This document shows, piece after piece, positions 1 to 7,079 of a stretch of 14,126 nt of DNA. Every line of letters begins with the position of its first letter. The stretch's first letter is position 1. Origin of the DNA: Candidatus Sericytochromatia bacterium (GTDB lineage: Bacteria > Cyanobacteriota > Sericytochromatia > JACMPN01); the NCBI GenBank assembly GCA_014377495.1, contig JACMPN010000504.1:1-14126 (forward strand), in the 5' to 3' direction. Under the pieces are notes generated by a model. The model saw nothing but the letters and a program-made list of their open reading frames with translations. It did no database searches and was not told the origin of the DNA. Made by a program: the position numbers and the translations under genes.

Positions 1-575
1 AAGCATACAGAATGACCCCGTCATCGGGTCCGGCATGGGTGGCATGACCACCGCTGCCATGCTGTCCCAGTTGGGCAGGCGGCTCCTCGGGCTGGAGCCG
101 CACCATGTGCCCGGCGGAATGACGCACACCTTTCGGCGGCACGGCTGGACCTGGGACGTGGGCGTCCACGCCGTCGGCGAGGTTTCCGCACAATCCGCCG
201 CTGGATGCACCGTGGCGCCGACCATGAGCGGTTGCAGGTCGAGTTGACGGATCGGCGGCTGCAACAGCGGTTGCGCCACATGCCGGCCCTCGCCCCGATG
301 ATCGCTGATGTCGCACTGTCGGCCCCGTTGACGACGGCCCTCTTCACCCGGGCGACCGATGGGGCGATCTATGGGCTGGAGCCGACGCCCAAACGGTTCG
401 GCAATCCCTGTCTGCGGCCCCGTACCCCGATCAAAAACCTGTTTTTGGCCGGCAGCGACCTGACCTCCGGCAGGGTGATGGGCGCTTTTGGCGGGGCCGT
501 GCTGGCCGTCGTCCGGGCGGAGCCCTGGGGGCGATGCCGCTGCTGCGGCGGTTTGCCAATCCGAAACAGCGGTAG
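1..575 (+). pseudogene. Decayed carotenoid desaturase / retinol saturase-like FAD oxidoreductase
   Basis: This is the wreck of a CrtI/CrtO-like or all-trans-retinol 13,14-reductase-like flavoenzyme, cut at its 5' end by the window. The first reading frame (from base 2) gives a Rossmann FAD-binding start, VIGSGMGGMTTAAMLSQLG, then the family motif VPGGMTHTF and WDVGVHAVGE. Homology stops near base 183. It resumes in another frame with a family-like C-terminus: a RGADHERLQ helix, LSAPLTT, GAIYGLEPTPKRFGNP, LRPRTPIKNLFLAGSD and VMGAFGGAV. A second frame change near 515-525 restores the end, GAMPLLRRFANPKQR and a TAG at 573-575. About 180 codons remain of an enzyme normally around 500 residues, so more than 300 codons are missing between the two halves. 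The family and the loss of function are well supported. The exact original substrate (carotenoid, retinoid or other polyene) cannot be told. Confidence 0.85.
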
Positions 576-690
576 CCCGACCCTACGACGGCGGGTCTCG
601 GGCCCCTCTCGGGCAGGCTTTGACGAACGGAGGATGCGGCAGGACAATGGGCACATCACTCAGGCGTCCCGTCCGTATCCGTTGCACCCC

Positions 691-719
691 GTCGGCCGTT
701 CCCGTCGGGACAGCCGGAC
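691..719 (+). other. Possible 5'-leader hairpin of the Cys-rich protein gene
   Basis: GTC-GGC on the left pairs with GCC-(G)-GAC on the right, around an inner TCCC-GTC-GGGA stem-loop, with a two-base internal loop and one bulge. It ends 26 bases before the start codon at 746 and just ahead of the Shine-Dalgarno. It is an interrupted structure in GC-rich DNA, so it may be chance. Confidence 0.25.
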
Positions 720-745
720 GATCCGACCCATTGAAAGAGGACATC

Positions 746-1615
746 ATGCGGCACTCACCGATGCTTTTGGTTCTGGCGGCCTCAGCGGTCACCCTCACCC
801 TGGCGGCGCCGGCCCTCGCCCACGAGACCGGCAAGCCCGCGACTTGCAACGGCCACGACTGCGCCGCCGATAAGGAGTGCAACACGGTCGGCAAGTGCGG
901 CCCCAACCACGACAAATGCGGTGCCGGCTGCGCCAAGATGGGTGCCAAATCCCCGGCGGGTGCCGCCTGCGATCCCAAGGCCAAGGGCCATGAGCAATGC
1001 GCCAAGGACGGCATGACCTGCTGCGCCAAGCCGGACGCGGCCTGTTGTGCGAAACCCGACACCCACGGCCAGGTCGAGCGTCGGGTCGAGATCCACGAGA
1101 TCCGGACGGGTGACAGTGATCGTACGCTGCATTCCGGCTGGCGGCATGGTGCCATGGGCCGGGAGTCCCATTTTGGCGTCAACTATCAGGCGAACGCGCC
1201 CACCGGCAACGGTTACATGATGGTCTCCATGGAGCACCTGTTCGGCAAGCCGACCCACGGGATGTTCTGGAATCCGAAGATGGGCATGGGGGCGACCCTG
1301 GGCCAGGACGTTGCCGACCAGACCGTGACCCGCAACCTCGGCTACATGGGCTGGATCGCCCAGAACACCTTCCGCTTCGGCCGGATGCGGGTGACGGCGG
1401 GCGTGCTCCTCGGCGGCGGCATGAACGTCGGCATCACTCAGACGGTCGACTTCCAGAACTTCAACGGCTTCTTTGTCGCCGACCCCCGTCTGACTCTCGG
1501 TTATCAGGTGACGCCGCGGTTTGCCATCGAGGCCACCGGCAATTACCTGCTGACGACCCGGCCGGCCGCGGTGGGCGGTCCCGGCGCTGGACTGAAGCTG
1601 TCGTACGGCTTCTAG
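746..1615 (+). CDS. Exported Cys-rich head + outer-membrane beta-barrel-like protein
   Basis: 289 residues, function unknown. The start at 746 is chosen because AAAGAGG (734-740) lies five bases upstream and a signal peptide follows at once (hydrophobic core about residues 6-22, probable cleavage after ALA at 25). Residues 34-101 carry 12 cysteines (34, 39, 45, 51, 58, 62, 75, 85, 92, 93, 100, 101) with many Lys and Asp and some His, and a near-tandem CCAKPD repeat. This looks like a metal- or redox-binding, or disulfide-cross-linked, periplasmic segment. From about residue 130 to the end there are alternating aromatic/hydrophobic strands with Gly turns, and the protein ends LKLSYGF. A terminal Phe after a beta strand is the usual signal for outer-membrane barrel insertion. 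The barrel part is short (about 160 residues), enough for a small 8-strand barrel. I infer an outer-membrane protein with a Cys-rich periplasmic domain. A terminator follows. The reading frame stays open upstream to 488, but that stretch overlaps the pseudogene. Confidence 0.65.
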   Translation: MRHSPMLLVLAASAVTLTLAAPALAHETGKPATCNGHDCAADKECNTVGKCGPNHDKCGAGCAKMGAKSPAGAACDPKAKGHEQCAKDGMTCCAKPDAACCAKPDTHGQVERRVEIHEIRTGDSDRTLHSGWRHGAMGRESHFGVNYQANAPTGNGYMMVSMEHLFGKPTHGMFWNPKMGMGATLGQDVADQTVTRNLGYMGWIAQNTFRFGRMRVTAGVLLGGGMNVGITQTVDFQNFNGFFVADPRLTLGYQVTPRFAIEATGNYLLTTRPAAVGGPGAGLKLSYGF

Positions 1616-1630
1616 CCGCAGCCGACTGGT

Positions 1631-1669
1631 CCGCTGCCGACCCCATGTGGGACCGGCGGCGGGCTTTTT
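1631..1669 (+). terminator. Rho-independent terminator after the Cys-rich barrel gene
   Basis: CCGCTGCC (1631-1638) pairs with GGCGGCGG (1655-1662), including one G-T pair. An inner CCC/GGG stem lies around the loop, and GC then TTTTT follows at 1665-1669. It begins 16 bases past the stop codon and separates this gene from the TamB-like gene. Confidence 0.7.
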
Positions 1670-1729
1670 GTTGTTGGGGCTGTGGAAACCTGCTCATGAC
1701 TGGGCCTGTCTCCGGCTAAACTGTTAAGA

Positions 1730-4700
1730 ATGTCCGACGATTTGACCCCGGCAGCTTCGGCGCCACCGGATGCGCCGCCGCCCACCGATGCGCCCCCCGA
1801 GGTTTCGCCCAGCCCGGCGAGCCCTCGGTTCCGCCTGCCGAAACGGTTTGCCGTGCTGGCCATCGTCATCGCCCTGCTGTTGGTCATTCGGCATCCGCCC
1901 GCATTTCTGCTGGAAGGCTTCCGCCCGCAGATTGCCACGTACCTCAGCAAAGCCATCGGTGTGCCGGTCCGTCTCGGCCGCATCGAGTCCGTGACCCTGG
2001 GACTCTTCCGGCAGGAAGCGGTCTTTTCCGGGTTCACGATGGCCGAAAGCCCGTCCCGGCCCGACGCCACCTTTGTCGGCGCCGACCGCATCGAATTGCG
2101 CTGGCGGGCCATCTACGCCCTGCTCGGTGAAAAAATTCCCATCGAAGCGGTGCTGATGCACCCACACGTGAATCTGCGCCTCGACAAAACGGGCAAATTC
2201 GGCTTTGCCCCGAAGCCCAAGGACCCCAATGCCCCGCCGGGCGAGTACCCCCATGGGCCCGACATCGCCGTGCGCTGGGAACAGGGCACCGTCGACTGGG
2301 ATGACGAAAAAGCCAAAATCCACGTGGCCACCCAGTTGCCGCAGGGCGACGCGACGCTGGGGGATCTGCGGCACCTGAGCCTCAAGACCGCCGGCACCGT
2401 GAGCGGCGGCACCCTGATCGCCAAGGCGTCGGCTGATCTGAAGACGGGTGACGGCAGTGCCGACCTGTCTTTCGACAAGCTGAACGCCCTGCCTTTCCTC
2501 GCTTACAGCCCCAAACTGCCCATCCGCGTCGTCAAGGGCCAGCTGGACGGATCGGCGAAGGCGCAATGGCTGAAATGGGGCGAAAAATCCCTGTCGTTAC
2601 GGGCGACGGGTCTCATCGACACGACGCTGCGCAGTGCCCAGTGGCGGGGGCCCCTGACGGGCAAAGGCCGCTTCCGGATGACGGAGGCAATGGTCGCCTT
2701 TGATGCGCTGGAGGCCAGGCTGGCCGATCAGCCCGTACGGGTGAAAGGGTCGGTCCGCTGGAAACCGAAACTGTTTTACGACCTGACGGCACAGGGTGAT
2801 GAGCTGGCCGTGGCCAAGCTGGCCAAAGCGATCCCCGGCCTGGAGTCCCAGCCGTTGACGGGCGTGGCCACCCTGACGGCCAAACTGCGTGGCGAACGCT
2901 TTGAGATGACGGGCAACCTGGGTGGGCGTGGCTTGGGCTTCGGGCCCTACACGACGGGCCGCACGACCGGCACCTTCCGGTTGACCGAGACGGGGATCAC
3001 CCTCGATCCCCGGACCACTTTCGGCGGCGGCACCGTGCAGACGCGTGTGGCCGTCACCTGGAAAGGCCCCGTGCGGATGACGGTGGATGCCGACATGCAG
3101 CAGATCGGCCTGAAATCGTTGATTCCTGGCCTGAAGGGCGGCAGCGACACGATCAACGGGCACATCCGGCTCGCCGGGGCCCCGAACGCCCTGACGATCA
3201 CGGCGGACGTCACAGGGGACTACGGGCTGCCTTCGCACCTGCCACCCCTGCGGGATATCCGGATTTCCGGCGGTGGCACGGTCGATCGGGGACAAGCCCG
3301 CCTGACGGGCTCGCTGTCGACCGGGACGTTGGCCGTGGACGCCCGCTGGGGAGGCGATCGCCTCGCTGGCGAGGTCGTGATCGCCAACGTGCCGGCGACG
3401 GTGCTGCGGCCCTGGGTACCGGACATCAACGGCGGGGGCCTCGGTCTGCAGGGGGCCGTCAGGGCGTCCCGCCAGGCCGGGACGGCGGACTGGCGGGCCT
3501 TTGTCGCCAATGGCACGATGACGGTCGCCGGCCTGTCCATGCGGGACCGGCCCGTCGCCAATGCCGACCACCGGTGGGGCTGGGAACGTGGCGCCTGGCA
3601 TCTGGACGGCAACTGGCGGGCCGGGCCGGACCGGTTGAAATTTGCCAGCCTGGGGCTGATGGCCAAGAACCCGATCGGCGTGCCGCCGCTGCGCCTCAGC
3701 TGGCAGGGTGACGTGGTGAACGTCGCCGCCTGGCTGCCGGCGACGGACGTGCAGCGGGGCACGGGCCACACGGACGGCAACATCCGCCATGCCGGCGGCT
3801 GGTCCGGAGAGGCCAAGCTGCGTATCGGCACGATGTCCGTCCACGAGGCCGATCTCGGGGCGGGGCGCATCCACGTGCGCCTGGCCGGCGACAACCTGAA
3901 GGTCGTGGAGGGTCTCTGGCAGCGGGGCGAAGAAAAACTCCTGCTCAGTGGCGACGTCGGGCTGGCCGGGCCCAGTCCCCGCCTGGGTCTGCAGGCCCGC
4001 ATCGAACAGGGCAACCTGGAAAACCTGATCAAACAGTATCGGACGTTCACCCGGACGGTGCCGGCGCCCAAACCGCTGCCGCTCAATCTGCCGGTCACGG
4101 ATCGGCTGCCCCGGCTGGATCGGCGGCCGGCGGTGATCAACGCCCCGGACCTGCGCCGCAACCTGCCGGAACGCATCCCCGTGCTGGCGGTCCTGGATTA
4201 CTGGATGCCGATCGCCCGGATGTATCCGCCGGTCCAGGAAGTCGGCACCGGTACCGGCCCTGGCAACGGCGATGTACCGATCCGCGGCAAGATCAGCGCC
4301 TACGTCCGGATCACGGGCATGGTCAAGGCGCCGATCATCACCGGATCGGTCGCCCTGGCCGACGTCCGGGTCGACGATTACGCCGTGGCCAGCGCCCGGC
4401 TGCGGGGTCAGTGGGCCGGCAGCCGTTGGGACCTGAGCGATCTGACGGTGCTGTCCGGCAACGGTGGCGTCCTGCATGCCAAAGGCGCCGTCGACGGCGG
4501 CAAGGTGACCCTGACGGCGAATGGCGACGACATCGATCTGGGGCTGCTGAAGCCGGTCATGGCCCCCTACGGCTATGCGCTCACCGGGGCGGCGGACATC
4601 CTGCTCGACGTCTCCGGCACGACGGCCCGGCCCAAGGCGATCATGTCGCTGACGGTGAACCACGGCCGGCTGAACAACCAGCCCTTCGATGTCCTCGACG

Positions 4701-6217
4701 TGCTGACCGGTCTGGAGAACAACGTCGTCGACGTGACCCGGTTGCTGCTGCGCCAGGGCAAAAAGGACGCCAGCCTGTCGGGGACGATCCCGCTGTCCGT
4801 CTATCAGCCCATGGACATCACGGTCCGGGCGACGGACGACAGCCTGGGCCTGATTTCGCTGGTCACCCGGCAGGCGGAATGGCTGAGCGGCAAGGGTCTC
4901 TTTACGCTCTCGCTCACGGGCACGCCGCAGGAGCCGAAGATGGACGGGCGGCTCGTCCTGAAGGATGGCCGTGTCTACCTGCCCGGTCTGGGCGAAACGA
5001 TCGACAATCTGCAGGGGACGGTGCTGCTGACCCATGAATCGGTGCCGGCGTCCCGGAATTTGGCCGAAGGCATCGGCGCCGGGCGGACACGCATCCAGAA
5101 TGCCGTACGCATGGATAACCTGACCGGCCGCTACAATGGCGGCAAGGTGGCGATCTCGGGCTCCATCGACCTGCCGTGGCGCCATGAGCCGGGCTTCTGG
5201 GGGTTGCGGGTCGACGTCACGGACGTGGCGATCCGCCGGGGCGGGCTCTACGACGGCTTGGCCTCCGCCGCCCTGACGATCCGCAACGAGCTGTCCGATC
5301 CCGTCATCAGCGGCAAGGTCGTCCTGGCCAAAGGAACGACCTCGCTGAGCACCGGGACGGCCAGCACCGTCAGTGCCGGTGCCAGCACCACGAAGAAGTC
5401 GGCCCCGCCGCCGGTGCGCATCTCGAACCTGAAGGTCGAGGTGGGCAATGAGTTCTGGGTGCGCACGCCGATCTTCGAGCTGCAGCCTCACGGGACGGTG
5501 ACGATCGATTGGCGGAACATGGCCGACATGCCCATCGTGCGGGGCTCGCTGCTCAGCAACAAGGGCATGCTGACCCTGACGAGCTATCAGTTCAAGGTCA
5601 TCCAGGCCAAGGCCGACTTCGTCGACGTACGCCTGGGCGACTTTGATCAGCAGGCCTCCCCGATCAACCCGAAGCTCGACATGACGATCACCGGCTCGAT
5701 CCCCAACCCCCGCACGACAGACGGCCGGCCCGTCCCGGTGGAAGGGCATCTCTCCGCCTTTCTGGAAAACCTGGAAACCCGGGGCAACATCAAGCTCACG
5801 TGGAAGAACGACGCTGGTCTCGGTGACGATGAGATCAACCGGGTCGTCAGCAGCTCGGCGATCAGCGACGTCGCCTCCGGCGACATCGGCAAGTTGGCCG
5901 GGAACATGAGCCCGCTGGTCACCCGGGCCCTGTTCGATCCGATCACGGACCGCCTGGCACAGTTGCTCACCCTCGACGAGGTCAACGTCGGCCTGGGCAG
6001 TTCGTTGGCCGATCCGGCCTTCCGAGTGGCCGTGTCCAAGCCGTTGTTCGGGAACTTCTCGCTGGGCCTCAGCCGGGTCTTTGCCGCCCAGCCGATCACG
6101 AACTTCAGCCTGCGTTACCGGGTCTTCAACAACTGGTCGCTGCAATACGAGTATGAGGATCCCAAGGACAAATCGGCCTTCGGGACCGTCAGCACGCAGT
6201 GGAACACCAAGTTTTGA
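1730..6217 (+). CDS. tamB: TamB-like translocation and assembly module / AsmA-like lipid-bridge protein
   Basis: 1495 residues, longer than E. coli TamB (1259). TamB-type proteins are anchored in the inner membrane and span the periplasm as a long beta-taco groove. They are implicated in phospholipid transport to the outer membrane and in outer-membrane protein assembly with TamA. Seen here: a Pro/Ala-rich cytosolic tail (1-33), a basic stretch, and one membrane segment (about 40-55, FAVLAIVIALLLVI). Then comes the typical IATYLSKAIGVPVRLGRIE start of the AsmA-like region and over 1000 residues of repeated Gly/Thr-rich amphipathic strands. The C-terminal DUF490 domain (about 1150-1495) holds the DEINRV segment, LFDPITDRLAQLLTLDEVNVGLG, and a barrel-like end WSLQYEYEDP...STQWNTKF with terminal Phe. 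Odd points are a Pro-rich break at about 774-857 and a Ser/Thr/Ala-rich stretch at about 1206-1230. No strong Shine-Dalgarno precedes the ATG. No TamA/BamA gene is in the window. Family call sure; exact cargo unknown. Confidence 0.92.
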   Translation: MSDDLTPAASAPPDAPPPTDAPPEVSPSPASPRFRLPKRFAVLAIVIALLLVIRHPPAFLLEGFRPQIATYLSKAIGVPVRLGRIESVTLGLFRQEAVFSGFTMAESPSRPDATFVGADRIELRWRAIYALLGEKIPIEAVLMHPHVNLRLDKTGKFGFAPKPKDPNAPPGEYPHGPDIAVRWEQGTVDWDDEKAKIHVATQLPQGDATLGDLRHLSLKTAGTVSGGTLIAKASADLKTGDGSADLSFDKLNALPFLAYSPKLPIRVVKGQLDGSAKAQWLKWGEKSLSLRATGLIDTTLRSAQWRGPLTGKGRFRMTEAMVAFDALEARLADQPVRVKGSVRWKPKLFYDLTAQGDELAVAKLAKAIPGLESQPLTGVATLTAKLRGERFEMTGNLGGRGLGFGPYTTGRTTGTFRLTETGITLDPRTTFGGGTVQTRVAVTWKGPVRMTVDADMQQIGLKSLIPGLKGGSDTINGHIRLAGAPNALTITADVTGDYGLPSHLPPLRDIRISGGGTVDRGQARLTGSLSTGTLAVDARWGGDRLAGEVVIANVPATVLRPWVPDINGGGLGLQGAVRASRQAGTADWRAFVANGTMTVAGLSMRDRPVANADHRWGWERGAWHLDGNWRAGPDRLKFASLGLMAKNPIGVPPLRLSWQGDVVNVAAWLPATDVQRGTGHTDGNIRHAGGWSGEAKLRIGTMSVHEADLGAGRIHVRLAGDNLKVVEGLWQRGEEKLLLSGDVGLAGPSPRLGLQARIEQGNLENLIKQYRTFTRTVPAPKPLPLNLPVTDRLPRLDRRPAVINAPDLRRNLPERIPVLAVLDYWMPIARMYPPVQEVGTGTGPGNGDVPIRGKISAYVRITGMVKAPIITGSVALADVRVDDYAVASARLRGQWAGSRWDLSDLTVLSGNGGVLHAKGAVDGGKVTLTANGDDIDLGLLKPVMAPYGYALTGAADILLDVSGTTARPKAIMSLTVNHGRLNNQPFDVLDVLTGLENNVVDVTRLLLRQGKKDASLSGTIPLSVYQPMDITVRATDDSLGLISLVTRQAEWLSGKGLFTLSLTGTPQEPKMDGRLVLKDGRVYLPGLGETIDNLQGTVLLTHESVPASRNLAEGIGAGRTRIQNAVRMDNLTGRYNGGKVAISGSIDLPWRHEPGFWGLRVDVTDVAIRRGGLYDGLASAALTIRNELSDPVISGKVVLAKGTTSLSTGTASTVSAGASTTKKSAPPPVRISNLKVEVGNEFWVRTPIFELQPHGTVTIDWRNMADMPIVRGSLLSNKGMLTLTSYQFKVIQAKADFVDVRLGDFDQQASPINPKLDMTITGSIPNPRTTDGRPVPVEGHLSAFLENLETRGNIKLTWKNDAGLGDDEINRVVSSSAISDVASGDIGKLAGNMSPLVTRALFDPITDRLAQLLTLDEVNVGLGSSLADPAFRVAVSKPLFGNFSLGLSRVFAAQPITNFSLRYRVFNNWSLQYEYEDPKDKSAFGTVSTQWNTKF

Positions 6218-6220
6218 TTG

Positions 6221-6267
6221 CGGGCGGTGCCAGAGGCTGCGCTGACAGCCGCCCGGCATCAGGTTTT
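6221..6267 (+). terminator. Candidate terminator between convergent genes
   Basis: CGGGCGG (6221-6227) pairs with CCGCCCG (6249-6255). A competing inner GGCTG/CAGCC stem is present, and a short TTTT follows at 6264-6267. It starts just after the TamB-like stop and lies in the gap before the end of the minus-strand gene. The loop is large and the T run is not immediately adjacent, so this is only a candidate. Confidence 0.4.
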
Positions 6268-6290
6268 GTCGCAGCTTGTCGTGCAGTCGC

Positions 6291-6932
6291 TTACGGGGTG
6301 ACGACGATGGCCAGTGTCCCTTTAGCCAGGACGATGGACGCCGGTTCCCATGAGATCTCACCGGTGCGTTTGTCCGGTGTGGGGATACGGTAGTTCAGGT
6401 GCCGGGCAACCGTCAGCGTGTGGTTGCCCGACGGCAGCCGGACCAGCTCCCGGTTGAGACTGCTGCCGTCGAAGGACGCCGTGTTCCACGTCGGGCCCAG
6501 GTGAGCGTCGTCGATGTCGAAGGCCGTCGCCTCCAGGCGCTCCCGATCCAACTCGCAGAACGTCGCCAGACGGAACTGGCGGACGGTCGACGGCAGGGCG
6601 GCGATGCCTTCCCGCAACGTACACGGGAAGTACGACCGGCCCCACCAGGCCGCCGGTGGCATGCCTTCGGAGAACCGCAACGTCGTCATTGCCTGTTGCA
6701 CCGTCTGCAGGCGCGCTTCCGGGAAGGTCATGGCAAAGACCATCTGCCCGACCTGATGCCGAGCCTTGAACGTGGGTGTCCCGTCCAGCCGGTGCGGTAC
6801 ATAGGCAGCATGGGGCGCAGCCAGGGCGGGCAGGGCCAGGCTGAGGAGGGCGATGCACGTCAGCCACTGCGCCGGCAGCCGGTGGGGCGCCCGGACGGGG
6901 CGGGAATCAGAAGGGGCGTCATGGTGGGTCAT
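6291..6932 (-). CDS. Exported protein of unknown function
   Basis: 213 residues, not recognised. The start is the only ATG that leaves a signal peptide: an unusually long polar n-region (about 1-22), then WLTCIALLSLALPALA with probable cleavage after ALA near residue 38. The Shine-Dalgarno is weak. The mature part has two cysteines (FPCTL and TFCEL), a VFAMTFPEARLQTVQQAM segment, and a C-terminal half rich in beta strands with a SGNHTLTVARHLNYRIPTP motif. That motif recalls PEGA-like or other small surface beta-sandwich domains, in which a G-x-H-T-L-x-V strand is common, but this is a resemblance only. It converges on the TamB-like gene and is divergent from the M3 peptidase gene with 147 bases between the starts. 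A role in the envelope is inferred from the signal peptide alone. Confidence 0.7.
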   Translation of the reverse strand: MTHHDAPSDSRPVRAPHRLPAQWLTCIALLSLALPALAAPHAAYVPHRLDGTPTFKARHQVGQMVFAMTFPEARLQTVQQAMTTLRFSEGMPPAAWWGRSYFPCTLREGIAALPSTVRQFRLATFCELDRERLEATAFDIDDAHLGPTWNTASFDGSSLNRELVRLPSGNHTLTVARHLNYRIPTPDKRTGEISWEPASIVLAKGTLAIVVTP

Positions 6933-6980
6933 GGGGACATCCAGTCTTGCATCGCCTGCTCCACCGATGACGCCACGGCG

Positions 6981-7014
6981 GGTCCGGGAGTTCCGGACCG
7001 GCCTGATCGGACCG
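6981..7014. promoter_or_regulatory. Operator-like inverted repeat in the divergent promoter region
   Basis: GGTCCGG (6981-6987), spacer GAGTT, CCGGACC (6993-6999) is a perfect 7+7 inverted repeat. The half-site CGGACCG occurs again at 7008-7014, 14 bases after its copy at 6994-7000. It lies between the starts of the exported protein (minus) and the M3 peptidase (plus), where a shared regulator could bind. It could instead act as an RNA hairpin in either leader. Confidence 0.45.
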
Positions 7015-7040
7015 CCACAGCGGATGTAGGCAGAATGGAT

Positions 7041-7046
7041 TATATT
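7041..7046 (+). promoter_or_regulatory. Possible -10 box for the M3 peptidase gene
   Basis: TATATT matches five of six positions of the sigma-70 -10 consensus and stands in the only AT-rich patch of this GC-rich intergenic region, 34 bases before the chosen start codon. No good -35 is seen at the usual spacing (CAGCGG), so an activator, perhaps at the inverted repeat just upstream, or chance must be considered. Confidence 0.35.
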
Positions 7047-7079
7047 TCAGTTCGGATTGAAGAGATTGCGAGGTTTTCC

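Noticed and set aside
488..745. Long upstream extension of the Cys-rich barrel frame
   Set aside because: It would hide the signal peptide and overlap the pseudogene; a Shine-Dalgarno and signal peptide fix the start at 746.
2597..6361. 1254-codon open frame on the minus strand opposite the TamB-like gene
   Set aside because: It is Arg/Pro/Gln/His/Gly-rich with no domain-like segments and mirrors a well-supported plus-strand protein; long antisense frames are expected in GC-rich genes.
6399..7079. N-terminal extension of the M3 peptidase frame
   Set aside because: Overlaps the minus-strand exported protein and its promoter region, is Arg/Gln-rich, and the peptidase family starts near 7080 after a Shine-Dalgarno.
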